From Ricordea florida (taxonomy: Eukaryota > Cnidaria > Anthozoa > Corallimorpharia > Ricordeidae): a stretch of 64,000 bases of DNA. The position numbers and the translations under genes are program-made. Positions 32,309 to 43,206 of this stretch are shown here, in pieces; the first letter of the stretch is position 1; the number at the start of each line of letters is the position of its first letter. The stretch is taken from the NCBI GenBank assembly GCA_949710005.1, contig OX453275.1:19763507-19827506 (forward strand), in the 5' to 3' direction. A model generated the notes under the pieces. That model ran no database searches. It was not told where the DNA came from and saw only the letters and a list, made by a program, of their open reading frames with translations.

Positions 32309-32752
32309 TTAGATGTGAACATCCCCAGTGTACCGTCGGTAGTTACAATTAAACGAACCAATCAAATTGGTTTGCGTGTATTGCGGCTCCGACTGGTATG
32401 CGCTGCAGACTGCGGCAAAGGCAAACGTCCCTGGCCCAACTATTCTAGCAAGGGTGCCAGCGCATAAGACATTGGAGTGGGAAAACTGGCAATATGGCTC
32501 GTTGGCCGCTGATGGTGTGTACGGAAGACGAATGGATCCAGCCAGGGACAGAGTCGCCGTTCTATAATATGTCTGCCCAGCCGTTTCTCTTCTGATGTTA
32601 TACTCTATTGGCTCGGTGCGAACGCTGTCCTCCATCACCCACCGGTTGTCAAAGTAGGCGCTCAGCCCCAATTTGCAACTTTCTTTGTCTGTATGCACAC
32701 ATCGTTCCTCGTGCCATTCGAAATCCTTTGTTTGCCACATGATCTCTTCCAC
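32309..32752 (-). CDS. Hypothetical ORF, 147 residues
   Basis: Open from ATG 32752 (MEEIMWQTKDFEWHEERC) to 32309. It has five Cys and aromatic residues (YFDNRW, YCQFSHSN) like an extracellular domain, but I recognise no family. The surrounding DNA is less AT-rich than its neighbours and the frame is open slightly upstream of the Met, so it could be a captured host exon or a chance frame. Confidence 0.25.
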   Translation of the reverse strand: MEEIMWQTKDFEWHEERCVHTDKESCKLGLSAYFDNRWVMEDSVRTEPIEYNIRRETAGQTYYRTATLSLAGSIRLPYTPSAANEPYCQFSHSNVLCAGTLARIVGPGTFAFAAVCSAYQSEPQYTQTNLIGSFNCNYRRYTGDVHI

Positions 32753-33164
32753 CCTATAGAGCTGCCAGATATCTCTCCCAAGTTAGGTTGTTTTGCTTTT
32801 GCGATACTCCCTTGGAAGAGATCTTGGTCTTGCCGGCCTCTTCGTCTGGTATGATATAGCACTTCCTACTTCTGATGGAGACTTTTGTGATTCAATGTCT
32901 CTTGCGGATTCTTGTCATGCTTTCTTTTAAGTTTCAACAATCTGGGACTGAAAATGGGAACCGCTTGGTCGTCTTCTTCATCCAGACCGTCCTAAATATG
33001 AGTCTTTATAACTAGCGGCGAGCGCTTCGGCCCATTCGTTGTTAAATACAATAAAAATCATAACCCCTTAACTCTAAATTTTAGATAAGAATTTTTAACC
33101 TGTTCTTTTACATATTTGGGTTTCATTATTGATGTAATTTTTTTAATCTACAAATTTTCGGTTT

Positions 33165-33310
33165 GAAATATTCACTTGTAAAGCGCTATGAGCCTACTGA
33201 TATGGTGCTATAGAAATCCTTATTATTATTATCATTATTATTGTTGTCACTATTATTTATTATTATTATTACTATTTATTATTATTATTGTCATTATTAT
33301 TTAGTGCACT
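33165..33310. repeat. LINE/SINE-type 3' tail and ATT microsatellite
   Basis: AAGCGCTATGAGCCTACTGA ... GGTGCTATAGAAATCC followed by a long (ATT/ATC)n array, 33218-33304. A GCGCTATA...AAAT box before a microsatellite is a usual ending of L2/CR1-type retroposons. Confidence 0.55.
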
Positions 33311-34259
33311 TTTTATCTTTTCTTGCAAAGAGGGATGTAGAAAATTAATGCATGTTTTCACACTTAGATAGATAGGTAGATAGTTTATTTATAAAAATGC
33401 ATCGCCGCCAAGAGGCTGAATTACGTATTTCTTACAAATAAATAAACTGATGTAAGTATATATAAATATGTAAATTATTTACAGGAGTATTTGTACAAAA
33501 AACTAAAAAAGATCTAAAAAAGAGAGACCTTATATCTATCAATATGACGATAACAAAGCTAAAAACTTATTATAAAAGACCAATCTCAGCTAAAGCCCTA
33601 GATTTGCGCACGCGCACATAGCCGGAATAAACGAGTGCTTGAAACGGTCTGTGCTCAGCTGTGACATATAAAAAACCCGATGGCGTCTCTTGTTGCAAAC
33701 CGCATAGTGCCTTTCGGGCAGCAAAGAGGAAAGCCTATGACAGTGGTTGGAGACGGCCAAAAACAGGTTATACTTAATAGGAGGGTATTACATAGTTTTG
33801 GGGCAATAAATAAGAAAGCTTGCTCCCCATATGTTTCAAGATGGCAGCGGGTATGTACCAGTAGTTCTTTATCAGACGACGTAATGTCCTTGATGGTCTA
33901 TAGTGTATAAAGAGGTCACCTAGGTAGGATGGCGCTAGTTGATTAAGACATTTAAAAGTCATTAGTAAAATTTTAAAACGAGTATGCTCATGGACGAGTA
34001 ACCAATGCAGATCTCTTAGCACAGGTGCAATATGTTCATGTTTATGTGAGCCTGTTAGAAGTCGGGCTGCAAAAGTCTGGACATACTGGTGTTTTCGGAC
34101 TTGATCCTGCCTAAAACCTGACAGAAGTATATTATAGTGGTCAATCTTGGATTGAATGCGTGGATCAAAGTTTCACAATGACGGAAAGAAATGATTACTG
34201 ATTTGGGCGACGGCAATATTGCGTCGGTGGTAGAAAGCAGACTGACATATGCTGTTTAT

Positions 34260-34730
34260 TTATTTGTCCATAGACATGGCTATGTCGAACCACGCACCGA
34301 TGTTCTTTGCTGAGTTCGATGAGTAGATCACATCTGAGCAAACAAGAATAGATTCTAGCGAGGGTTGTGGTCGATGACGGACGTGCAAAACCAGGAGCTC
34401 AGTTTCGTCGTGATTGAGCATAAACTTATTGGCTGACATCCAATTGTTAACATCGTGAATGCATGACTCAATGTTGTGTTTTCTGATGATGTCTGCTAGA
34501 GGTGAGGCGTACATGGAATGCAAGATGGGACCCAGAACTGAGCCCTGGGGAACACCACAAAAGAGACTCCGGCTTGATGACCTCTCAGTTCCGATCTTCA
34601 CGAACTGGGTCCTTCCAGATGAATAATACTGTATCCGACCTAAGGAGTTCCCAGTTATTCCGAAACGCTGATTAAGACTCGTAATGAGAATGTCTTGGTC
34701 TACTGTGCCGAACGCCGCTGAGAGGTCCAT
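34260..34730 (-). pseudogene. LINE reverse transcriptase fragment with deleted active site
   Basis: A 156-residue frame: LSAAFGTVDQDIL and VPQGSVLGPILHSMYASPLAD are RT motifs; the sequence then jumps from HNIESC to DVNNWMSANKFMLN, so the segment that would carry FADD/YADD is missing. Ends with VKNIG-like SAKNIGAWFD. Confidence 0.82.
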
Positions 34731-36210
34731 TTACACCAATATAACACATTCTTCGTGGTCAATGGCACGTAGAATGTCATTACGTATTCGCGTAAGCGCT
34801 GTTTCAGTGCTATGGTCTTTCTTATATGCTAATTGAAAAGTGCCACGAGATTTGCATCCTCAAGGTGATGATTGAGACGCACAGCTTCAACCTTCTCGGT
34901 GGCTTTAGAAACGAAGCTTAGCCTCGCAATAGGTCTGAAGTTCTTGTATACTTCATGATCTAGCGAGTCCTTTTTCATTTTGAGGTCAACGACTGTTTCT
35001 TTGAAAGGCTGTAGGTACAATCGCAGTGTTGAAAGACAGATTAACAATGTCAGTAATTACAGGTAGCAGGGTGACATAACACTCTTTCATTAAGATGGCC
35101 GGAATCGGGTCTAAAACGCATCACTTAGAAGACATAGTTTTTCTTTTTCAGAAGAGACGACAACCCATTTACTGAAGTCATGGAAACTCACAAAGTTCCT
35201 TTGCAGATGTCAAGGAAAACCCAGAACAAATGTTGTTACACGCTGTGTTAATATTCAAACATGAAGAGACGGTTGTTGGTGGAAGACTCATTCGCTGCAC
35301 CTTGTCACTGAAAAATTAATTAAAGTCCACAAAGCTGAACATTTGCAATGTCACGATCACTTTCATGTGACGGTAATCAGTTCCTGTCATCTTTCAGGTT
35401 TAACATTTGTCCCGAGAATGGAAAAGAACAGAACGCGTTGGTTGTTGGCATTTTCATCAGTTACATTGGTATGGAACTGCATCTTGGGATCTTGTATTAG
35501 TTTATTAACATACGGGATTTCTCGATGAATCGTGAGTTTGTCTCTGCGCCATTTGCGTTCCAGATTCTGATTTGATCCGAGTCCCAAGGTGGAGCAGGTC
35601 TGATAGTACGATACGTGACTTAGCCGGAGCATGCTTGTCAAGTAGTGACCGCAACGTGTTAGAGTAACAGTCTGTAAATACTAGCACATCAATAAAGTTT
35701 TCGCTATTTACCGGTAACTGTCCTGTCAAAGCTCGGTTTACTCAAACACAGAATTTTTACTTTGTACAGCACGATGATCAGATATGGCAGGATCTGATAC
35801 TTTAATATTACGCACGTCAGGGTTGTTCACCCGCTCTAGTGATCATCAGGTCCAGAGTGTGGCCGTTTTTGTGGGTGGAATTCTGTATATGCTGTATTAG
35901 ATTAAATGCCCCTAGCAGATATTGAAATCGACCAGCAGATTGATCATTTTCATTATCCAGCAGGAAATTGAAGTCGCCGACAATGACTAGTTGTTCAGTA
36001 GTCGTTACAACCTTTTTAAAGAAGGAACTGAACTCCTCTAAGTACTGAGGAACATATGCATGGTAACATTCAGTTGGTTCTTTGTAGAAGTCTATAAGCT
36101 ACCACTATCCGTAGTCTAGATGATAAATAGCTGATCATACAATCAGTAAACTCAAACAAGTTGGAAGAAATATCAGGTGGCAGTTTCTTCAATCTGAATC
36201 GGTTCTTACC

Positions 36211-36525
36211 GCCGACCAGTAAGCTCATTTGGTAGAGCACTGGACTATCGTGCGGGAGGTCGTTGGTTCGAATCTCGGCCGGACCATCACTCAGGGTCTT
36301 TAAATAACTGAGGAGAAAGTGCTGCTTTGCAATGACATCTGTAAATGGTTAGACTTTCTGGTCTTCTCGGATAAGGACGATTAACAGTAGGTCCCGTCTC
36401 ACAACCCTTGTTAGTAATACTTCGTGGGATGACCCCACACACTGTACGCAAAGACTAGGCGACGTAGTTCCTGGTGTTGCGGTCTGGCCTTTGTAAAATG
36501 TAATTTCGTCGGTGTGTCTTCCGTA
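36211..36525 (+). mobile_element. tRNA-derived SINE
   Basis: The head (36211-36283) looks like a tRNA: A-box-like TAAGCTCATTTGG, B-box GGTTCGAATCTC, then a GGCCGG acceptor-like end. Stem pairing is poor at the anticodon arm and the sequence continues into a 240-base body (TGAGGAGAAAGTGCTGCTTT, GTGGGATGACCCCACACACT), as in SINEs. Inserted into the LINE relic. The end position is approximate. Confidence 0.65.
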
Positions 36526-37021
36526 GTGGTTGTGTTATGGCGCATTTGATTATATAGATATAAAAAGAAAATGAGGTAAGAGAACGTATCTTCCATACTG
36601 GGTCCTCTTCCTATGATAAGGAGACAGAACCTTTTTTTAGATCCGAAAACTATTTTAACTGATCAATGGCTGATGCCCTTCTCATCACGTGGCTGTAATT
36701 TCAATGCACCATGTGGAAGCCGCGCAGCCATGGAACGAGATGTAAATAGATTCCGCGCTAAAAGTAGATTCTGTTCCCTTATCACATCAGACGTGGTTAT
36801 GTTCGCTTTCCTCATTTTCTCTTGATAGATATAGAATTTGCGTCTTGTAAATTGTAAATTCATTCATTCATTCTTATATAGCAACGCAACACTACCGCCC
36901 CCGTGTCCAGCACGAGGTAGATGAAGAGGAACAAATCCAGTAGGACAAATATTATTGACAGTGATCTGGTCGGAAATGTCAGCTTGCAACCATGACTTAG
37001 TGATTGCGAGAATGGGAATGT

Positions 37022-37476
37022 CCCGGGGGGGGGGGGGTACTTGGGTTAATGTTTGCTGGGTATTTTTGGCCAATTATAGACCCCATCTTAGTCACTTTTT
37101 GGAAAATGTAATTTTTGCGATCCCAACTTAGTCACTTTCTATTTATGCATCTACCTTGTCAATCCTTTAAAAAGCCGGGCCACGTGGTTTTTGTGCTATT
37201 GAGTAACTGGTCAATATTTAAGTCGTGGTTTCAAGAACGGAATGTAATGCGGTCAATGCAAGCTTATTGTTAAATTTAATAAACAACTTTCTGATCTTTT
37301 TAACCGAGAATCTTGATTCCCTATTTACCCCCAAAATTCGAAAATTGGCGACCCCATTCTAGTAACTCTATTGAAAATGCGACCCCATTATAGTCACTTC
37401 AGTTGTGAAAATGCGACCCCATCCAGCGGCACATCCCCATTAGGCTCCTGTAAGGGAGTACCCCACCCCCCGGGGT
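37022..37476. mobile_element. MITE with G-rich TIRs, nested in the LINE
   Basis: The left end CCCGGGGGG...GGTACTTGGG mirrors the right end GGAGTACCCCACCCCCCGGGG. GAATGT lies directly before (37016-37021) and after (37477-37482). The inside is AT-rich with GACCCCA...TAGTCACTT repeated about five times. Confidence 0.7.
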
Positions 37477-37902
37477 GAATGTTATTGTCAACAATTATTT
37501 GATTTTCACCGACCTAGGATTCAGAATACAGAGGGCGACAGGCTTCACTGGTTGATCAGCAGAAATTGCAGGTGGCGATCGTGGAATGGTAGCCGTTAAA
37601 TTCGGAATGATTGGAACGAGATAGACGTTTAACAGCAGACCAAGAATACTGTTCCGCTTTGTTTTGGTTTGTCGTTATTCTTGTGGGAATTCTGTATTCT
37701 TCTTTTTGAGAAACTTGCCGAAGATTATGCAAATTCACTCCTCGCTTGTTGTTGGTATCAACTGAATCACGAAGGGTCAATCGCACAGGGATCTTGTAAG
37801 ATATTGCTTCGAACTGCCAAGCCAGAGCGCTTTCCCCTTGTTCTCAATATGTCGTTGATGTTCCAGACGCTATAAAGATCTATATGTATAGTATATTTGG
37901 AC

Positions 37903-38529
37903 TTAAACTTGAATAAATGTGCCTTGAATATTCTTTTGTTTCAATGGCGGGAACATTTGAACTGAATAAGTTGCTTCCAATTGCATTTCTCTCGCAGTAA
38001 TAACAGTTTCATGGCCAGGGTTTGCCTCGACATCCATATGTACTGTGCGATCCATCAAGAAAATAAAACTGGGGAGAACTAGTCTTGCTATACCATGTTT
38101 AGTGATCTTCGAAATTGGGAGAACGATGTCAGAGTCCGAATTACAATCGATTCGTTTCAGAGCGGTCTTGAAGTTGATCATAACGATCGGCGTAACATTA
38201 TACTTTAAATGAGGCAGTTTAAGAGCATTGGCAAAAGTGACACAGCCATCGTTAGGTCCATAGTAAACAACATTGTGATGCTGTAGAGTAACCCAATAAT
38301 AATAAAATAATAGGAAACTGCAGAACCAGATCAACAAATTTGCTGCCATCTCGGTGCATACATTAAAAAATTTCACCTCCGTAAGGATCCTGCTGACCCA
38401 AACAAACAAGATGGCGTTGTCTACAAGGTACACGGTGTAAAACAGTACGACCCATGCAGGAAAGAATGAAAGAACATGACAGAGATATACGCCTCGCAAG
38501 AAACTCGGGACTCCGCCGTTACGGAACAC
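37903..38529 (-). CDS. 208-residue ORF with degenerate 2A-like motif (possible LINE 5' coding region)
   Basis: Open from 38529 to 37903. The N-terminal half is hydrophobic (three predicted membrane-like stretches, residues about 14-45 and 62-82). Near the C-terminus (38034-38011) it reads DVEANPGH, close to the 2A consensus D(V/I)ExNPGP with the last Pro changed to His. 2A-like motifs occur at the start of some CR1/L1-type LINE ORFs, and this ORF lies directly upstream of the LINE endonuclease relic on the same strand. It could alternatively be an unrelated membrane protein fragment. Confidence 0.35.
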   Translation of the reverse strand: MFRNGGVPSFLRGVYLCHVLSFFPAWVVLFYTVYLVDNAILFVWVSRILTEVKFFNVCTEMAANLLIWFCSFLLFYYYWVTLQHHNVVYYGPNDGCVTFANALKLPHLKYNVTPIVMINFKTALKRIDCNSDSDIVLPISKITKHGIARLVLPSFIFLMDRTVHMDVEANPGHETVITAREMQLEATYSVQMFPPLKQKNIQGTFIQV

Positions 38530-38790
38530 GCTATATGTAACCGGTCAGTGTGGGAAGAGGTGAAGTTTATTGACCAAGAGAACCATTGGTACACAACGAA
38601 GGTGAAAGAGGCAATTCAAGACTCAACCCTAGCAACATCGACAAGGATAACAGACCCGAAATAAAGGAAAAGTGGATGCCGACAATCAGAAAACATCAAA
38701 GCAAGCGCGCGACAAGTCAGCGGACCTCTGAGGAAAAACGGTGTACAGAAAAAACTGTAGACCCTGTCGCCTGAGGAAAACTAACAGTAA
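38478..38790 (+). pseudogene. Fragment of a retroelement GIY-YIG/PLE-type C-terminus
   Basis: Across two frames it reads DSAVTEHAICN, WEEVKFIDQENHWYTTKVKEA, then RLNPSNIDKDNRPEI and KWMPTIRKHQ. This EHA...W..VKVID...W..RK.KEAI...W.P. pattern is the end of a GIY-YIG domain in cnidarian retroelement proteins (from memory of the family, so moderate). At least one frameshift (about 38600) disables it. Confidence 0.5.
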
Positions 38791-38879
38791 GCAGTCGAAA
38801 TACATCCAAGTGACTCCGTCGTGAGACAAAAGAGCAAATTTATCATTATCATCAAGCTACCACGATGAATAAAAATCTA

Positions 38880-39254
38880 TTTCATAACAATTCCCATATT
38901 GTTGATTTTTTAATTCAGCAGCTGTGAATTTTAAGCTATGTGCAAAATTTCTATTCTGCAAAAAAATACTCGCGGTTTGTTTCTTAAGTACATAAGGTTG
39001 AAAAAGCAGCTTTTAGGAGATGACCTTATTACCCAGGTGGCGGCAAGGCGGCTCCACTGTATTTACCGTCAAAATTTCTGGAACTCAGAGAACTGAATAC
39101 ATAATACAGACGAAGCTCTCGTAAGCGACCACATCGGGAATTTGAAAAAAGTCATCATAACTGGAGCTGGTTGCAAGCGACCACGGCATAAAACTGTATG
39201 GACTGGTCGCTTAATGAGAGGGTTTAGTATAATTAGCATAAAGGCCAACGCAAT
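38880..39254. other. Spacer left of the ISL2EU element
   Basis: Contains a short repeat (GTAAGCGACCAC / CTGGTCGCTTA, 39122-39215) also found as TGGTCGCTTACGAGAG at about 48805. No gene seen. Confidence 0.35.
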
Positions 39255-39362
39255 AGAGGTTTTGCACGCGTCACGTGATCCCATAGCAACGGTAACTACG
39301 CCGCCATCTTGCATGCCAAACACTAAACACAAACAGAACAAGCTTTGAGAGAATACGCTACG

Positions 39363-39582
39363 ATGGGAAGATTTTGCTGCGTTTTTGGGTGCTCCAACCG
39401 CTCAGATAGAGAAACCCACTTATCATTTTTTAAAATTCCATCGGTAATTAAACACCAGGGCCTCTTAACGGAAAAACTTTCTCAGAAAAGACACGATCAG
39501 TGGATCGCAAACATCAAGAGAGATGCAGTTAAACATGGCGACATCAAGTATCCGCATGTGTGTTCCATTCACTTTCACGAAG
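39363..39582 (+). CDS. THAP-domain transposase, exon 1
   Basis: [15 protein letters not shown] ... FFKIP ... W ... VCSIHFHEG: the C2CH zinc motif of a THAP DNA-binding domain (C-x-H at the end is CSIH). The exon ends at donor GTAAGAAA and leaves phase +1. The ATG at 39363 has the canonical THAP start; an in-frame ATG at 39345 would add six residues. Confidence 0.82.
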
Positions 39583-39670
39583 GTAAGAAATATATCAAAC
39601 TGTCGAGGATATTTATTTCCTTAAAACCTCTGGAGTATCTGAAAGAAATGGTTTGCGTTTTTATTGCCAG

Positions 39671-40950
39671 GGAAGCCAGCGGATCTTTACAACGAAAGTC
39701 ATCCTGACTGGGCGCCGTCGATGAACATGGGCCATTCTTCAAGTTCTGTGCGAAAGCCTAGCTCGCAGTCTGCTCTTGCACGACAAAAACGAGCGAAGGA
39801 AAGACAAAACAAAAAACAGAAATGTGTTCAAGAACTGTTTAAAGCGACGGACTGTGAGAGTGCTGGAGTCAAAATGATCGAGGACGAGTGTGACTGTGAA
39901 AAGGAAAATGTTGACAGAACCTTACCTGAAAGTGAAGAAACACAACCACCGGCGTTTACGTCAATCGCTGTTCAGACTGAACTTTCGATGCAGGACATAG
40001 AGGACTTAGAAAAGTCTAAAGAAACACGGGAGGACAATAATTCTGCATTTTCAAAGTCTTGGTTTGAAGCCGATGAGGAAAGGATTAAGTTTTATACTGG
40101 TTTGACAACAATGAGTGTCTTGATGGCTGTGTTTGAACTTATTAGCCCAGCATTGCCTGAAAGAAAAACTGTAAGCAAGTTGCAGCAACTTATCATGACC
40201 ATCATGCGTCTCAGACTAAATCTTCCAGTGCAGGACCTGGCCTACAGATTTGGAGTGCATGCCTCTACTGTGTCAAGGGTATTTCACACTTGTGTGCATG
40301 CAATGTATACATCAATGTCCTTTCTTGTTCTATGGCCAGAGAGAGAGGAACTAAAGCAGACATTGCCAGCCTGCTTTAAAGAGAAGTTCTCATCGTGTGC
40401 TGTGATCATCGACTGCTTTGAAGTCTTTATTGATCGTCCTTCTTGCTTGCTTGCACGTGCCCAGACATGGTCCTCCTACAAACATCACAACACAGCAAAA
40501 TTCCTGATTGGAATTACCCCCCAAGGAACTGTGTCTTTTATTTCAAAGGGTTGGGGAGGGCGTGCATCAGATAAGTTCATTACTGAGCACTGTGGACTTT
40601 TAAATAAGTTACTACCGGGTGATCTTGTTCTGGCAGATAGAGGTTTTGACATTGAGGACAGTGTTGGCCTGTATGCTGCACGCTTACAAATTCCATGCTT
40701 CACAAAGGGAAAGCCGCAGCTGTCAGCATTAGACATTGAAACAACTAGGTCACTGGCTAATGTAAGGATTCATGTGGAGAGAGTCATCGGGTCTGTCCGT
40801 CAAAAGTACACAATTCTTGGACATGGTGTTGTGCCAATCCAGTATTTAATGTCAGATGACACTGAACCCTGTTTATTAGATAAGATTGCAGTTGTCTGTT
40901 GTGCCTTAACAAACTGTTGTAAGTCAGTAGTTTCTTCCGACAAGTACTAG
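39671..40950 (+). CDS. DDE_4 transposase (THAP fusion), exon 2
   Basis: The acceptor TTGCCAG at 39670 restores the frame (GG|AAG), giving a 499-residue protein with exon 1. A low-complexity linker and short coiled segment (to about residue 205) are followed by an HTH_Tnp_4-like domain ([18 protein letters not shown]) and a DDE_Tnp_4 core with likely catalytic residues D321 (IIDCFEV), D396 (LADRGFD) and E443 (HVERVIG). It would bind the TIRs through the THAP finger and carry out cut-and-paste. All motifs are present with no stop, so the gene may be functional. Confidence 0.85.
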
Positions 40951-41150
40951 TGAGGTCTTGTATGAGAACAAATTTTAACAATTCAAATGTAGGGCTCAAA
41001 ATATTTTTTTTTACAGTGAACATGACCAGCCAAACCAATTGTTTGATTATTGAAATGATATGTGATTTAATTGTAAAATTACACAATGATCATGAAAATA
41101 TCCAGAAAATATTCTGAAACAAGTGAGATTTCAATACTGTTTCTTAACAT

Positions 41151-41251
41151 TCGCTCCGACGAAGGGCTAACGCTCGAAACGTCAGCACCTCCTTTTTACC
41201 TTACGGTGGTATAACTTACTTAATCAACTCGTTTGATTTACCCATTTTCTT
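41151..41251 (+). mobile_element. 101-bp PLE-derived insertion with hammerhead-like core
   Basis: Flanked by the 14-bp direct repeat CTGTTTCTTAACAT (41137-41150, 41252-41265). It starts with a hammerhead-like core CCGACGA-A-GGGC-TAAC-GCTC-GAAAC-GTC and ends ATCAACTCGTTTGATTTACC. Related tails lie reversed at about 3120-3175 and 52515-52550. A long target duplication and 5' truncation suit a retroelement of PLE type. Confidence 0.65.
41153..41186 (+). ncRNA. Hammerhead ribozyme-like core (variant)
   Basis: Stem I GCT/AGC (41153-41155, 41184-41186), CCGACGA in place of CUGAUGA (41156-41162), stem II GGGC-TAAC-GCTC, GAAA, a two-base-pair stem III (AC/GT) and cleavage-site-like GTC (41181-41183). 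U4 and U7 are both C, so activity is doubtful. Confidence 0.4.
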
Positions 41252-41369
41252 CTGTTTCTTAACATGCCTGTTACCAGTATATTTGAGTTAAAAAACTCAA
41301 CTTTTAATATTCTTGAGTAAGCACTTCAAAGATAAGGTCCATTATGTATTAAGGCTGTCTTGCATCCAT

Positions 41370-42032
41370 CTAAGAAGAGTTAAGACTCTTTTTCCTTCTA
41401 CAGTCTGTACAAACCCAAGCTCTGTTAACTGATGGTCTCCTTGAAAGGCCACAGCACCTCAAGTGGAACTTTCTGAATACACATGATGGGCTACTGCAAA
41501 CTAACACTAGGGATTCCTCATCCTTCACTCTGCAGTAGCAAAATAGTTTGTTAGCCAACTGGGTATCAGAATTATCTTCTCTTGGCTGTGTAAACCACTT
41601 AGCTAATAATTCAGGTAGGATAGCAACCTTGTACACCTCATTTACTCTTGATAAATGAGAGTTGAAAAATTCATTGTCGCGTTTAATTGTCTCAATGTGT
41701 AAGTCCTGTTCTGTCCACACAATAAAGTGTGCGAACTGAAATCCTGTAATATGCAGCTGCAGCTGCACCTGTGTCCAGTATGGATGTGACCTCTTAAGAG
41801 TGAGACGACCATCTGGAGACAGCTCCAGGCAAAGGTTGTGATGGCCACTTTCAACAGCCTTAGAGAGAACTTTGTCACGAACACAGTAGGGACACTTGAC
41901 TTCAACACACCAAGTCCCATGACAGTCACAGGACGCAATAGCATCTGGTGTTGCTCCTACGTGTGGGTTGTCTGTAGAAATCCATAAACCTGTTGGCTTT
42001 AATTTAAAATTCTGGTGGGATTGCACCATGAT
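41370..42032 (-). CDS. YqaJ exonuclease / PHD-like protein, exon 3
   Basis: The acceptor TTCCAG precedes ATC at 42032; 221 codons to the stop TAG (41372-41370). It contains the YqaJ nuclease motifs GATPDA (D416), VEVKCPY (E430, K432) and YWTQVQLQ (Q476), followed by a C-terminal zinc finger of PHD style (CYCR...CSSPSCVFRKFHLRC...WVCTDC). Full protein numbering assumes the three-exon join. Confidence 0.8.
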   Translation of the reverse strand: MMVQSHQNFKLKPTGLWISTDNPHVGATPDAIASCDCHGTWCVEVKCPYCVRDKVLSKAVESGHHNLCLELSPDGRLTLKRSHPYWTQVQLQLHITGFQFAHFIVWTEQDLHIETIKRDNEFFNSHLSRVNEVYKVAILPELLAKWFTQPREDNSDTQLANKLFCYCRVKDEESLVLVCSSPSCVFRKFHLRCCGLSRRPSVNRAWVCTDCRRKKSLNSS

Positions 42033-42277
42033 CTGGAACAAATATACATAAAATATAGATGAGAAGGACTTAGCCATCTTTTCATAAATATTATTATTAT
42101 TGTTAAAATATTATAAAAAGACACATCATTATTTTGTTGATGACAATAACAATTACTTGCAAATTTGATTAAAATACTGTTGTTTCCTTAATAATTTGTG
42201 CATTTAAAACCAAAAAGGTTATATTCCCTACTCCTTTCACGGAATTGCTTACAACTAAAAAAAGATATAACTCATAC

Positions 42278-43096
42278 CTTCCTGTATTCATCCAAAGCCT
42301 TTTTCTCTTGCCGACAACCCCAGTCAGTGGCAGCAGACTGGAATTTGGAGCCATAACAGATCTGCTTGATCAGGCTGATAGATGGCTTGGCAGGATTAGT
42401 ATGACATACTTGATAGAAATTGCTGGCAGTGACTCTTCCAGTTCTCATTTTTGCCCAGATGTCAGAATTTCTTTGTTCTCTCGTTGACTTTTCAACATTA
42501 ACTGCTTGCTCTTTACTACAGGATATCTCTTTTAAGACTTCATCAGCCTTGGTCAGTAGCTCACTAAAACTTAGTTTACGAAACTGTTCTGAGAAAAGTT
42601 CACCTAGGCTGTTTGGCAAATCCAAAGTAGGCTTTTTGGAAACATATTCTTTGTTGTACGGAGAGACAAGTGCCAGTATTGCAGGCTTTGTTCCTGAAGC
42701 ATGCAAGCGCTCATAAAACTTACTGATCTGCTGTGTGGAAGGACCATGTGCAGTCCTAGGTTTTACTGGAGTTGACTGGGGAGTTAGTCCAGATATTCTG
42801 TCATCTAGCTTCCTTTTCTTTGTGTTTGAGGAAGTAAAGTCTATTTCCTGAAGTTCACCATACGCCACATTGCTGACAGCTGAGGGCATAAGCCACTGGC
42901 AAGGCACTGAAGTGCAAGTTTTGGCTTTGAGCATTCTTACTCCAGCTTCAACTGCAAATAGAACAGCACCAACATGAGAGCAAACCTCTCCGAGTCCAGC
43001 TATACAGTTGCAATGCCCCGTAAGGACGGTTCCATTCGTTTTGACAGCCAGCCAGGGTTTTAAAGGTGCTTCGCTTAGCCGCTGAGAGTGGTTTAC
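42278..43096 (-). CDS. SWIM/YqaJ protein, exon 2
   Basis: 819 bases, in frame on both sides (acceptor TTTTTTAG, donor GTATGAG). It holds a SWIM-like zinc motif (GHCNCIAGLGEVCSHVGAVLF) and the start of the YqaJ fold (ARTGRVTASNF-like KMRTGRVTASNFYQV, GCRQEKKALDEY). SWIM-YqaJ proteins occur in ISL2EU elements and their domesticated relatives. Confidence 0.8.
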
Positions 43097-43206
43097 CTAA
43101 AAAATTGTGATAAAGAAATCTTTTAAAACTCAGCAGTGACCGCTAAAACATGAGATCACTTCCAACGATGCAACACACAAATATCTAACTGGTGGGTTTG
43201 TGTTAC

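Larger units (their letters stand above)
33350..37880 (-). mobile_element. Decayed CR1/L2-like LINE (minus strand)
   Basis: Reading leftward: an endonuclease segment (37073-37000, DIPILAITKSWLQ), another around 35850-35800 (AFNLIQ...STHKNGHTLDL...ITR by frame switching), the region before RT (35640-35500, ERKWRR...LTIHR; 35047-34829, YKNFRPIARLSFVSK), RT (34730-34260, MDLSAAFGTVDQD, GVPQGSVLGPI) and a C-terminal tail (34022-33774, LRDLHWLLVHE...FKILLMTFKCLNQ). Many stops and frame changes are present and the YADD-containing block is deleted, so it is dead. Nested insertions: a SINE (36211) and a MITE (37022). Confidence 0.8.

Noticed and set aside
33774-34022. Separate host gene for the 82-residue ORF
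   Set aside because: It is the C-terminal tail of the LINE polyprotein (LRDLHWL...FKILLMTFK).
36211-36283. A functional tRNA gene
   Set aside because: A and B boxes are present but the anticodon and acceptor stems pair poorly and the sequence runs into a SINE-type body, so it is annotated as a SINE.
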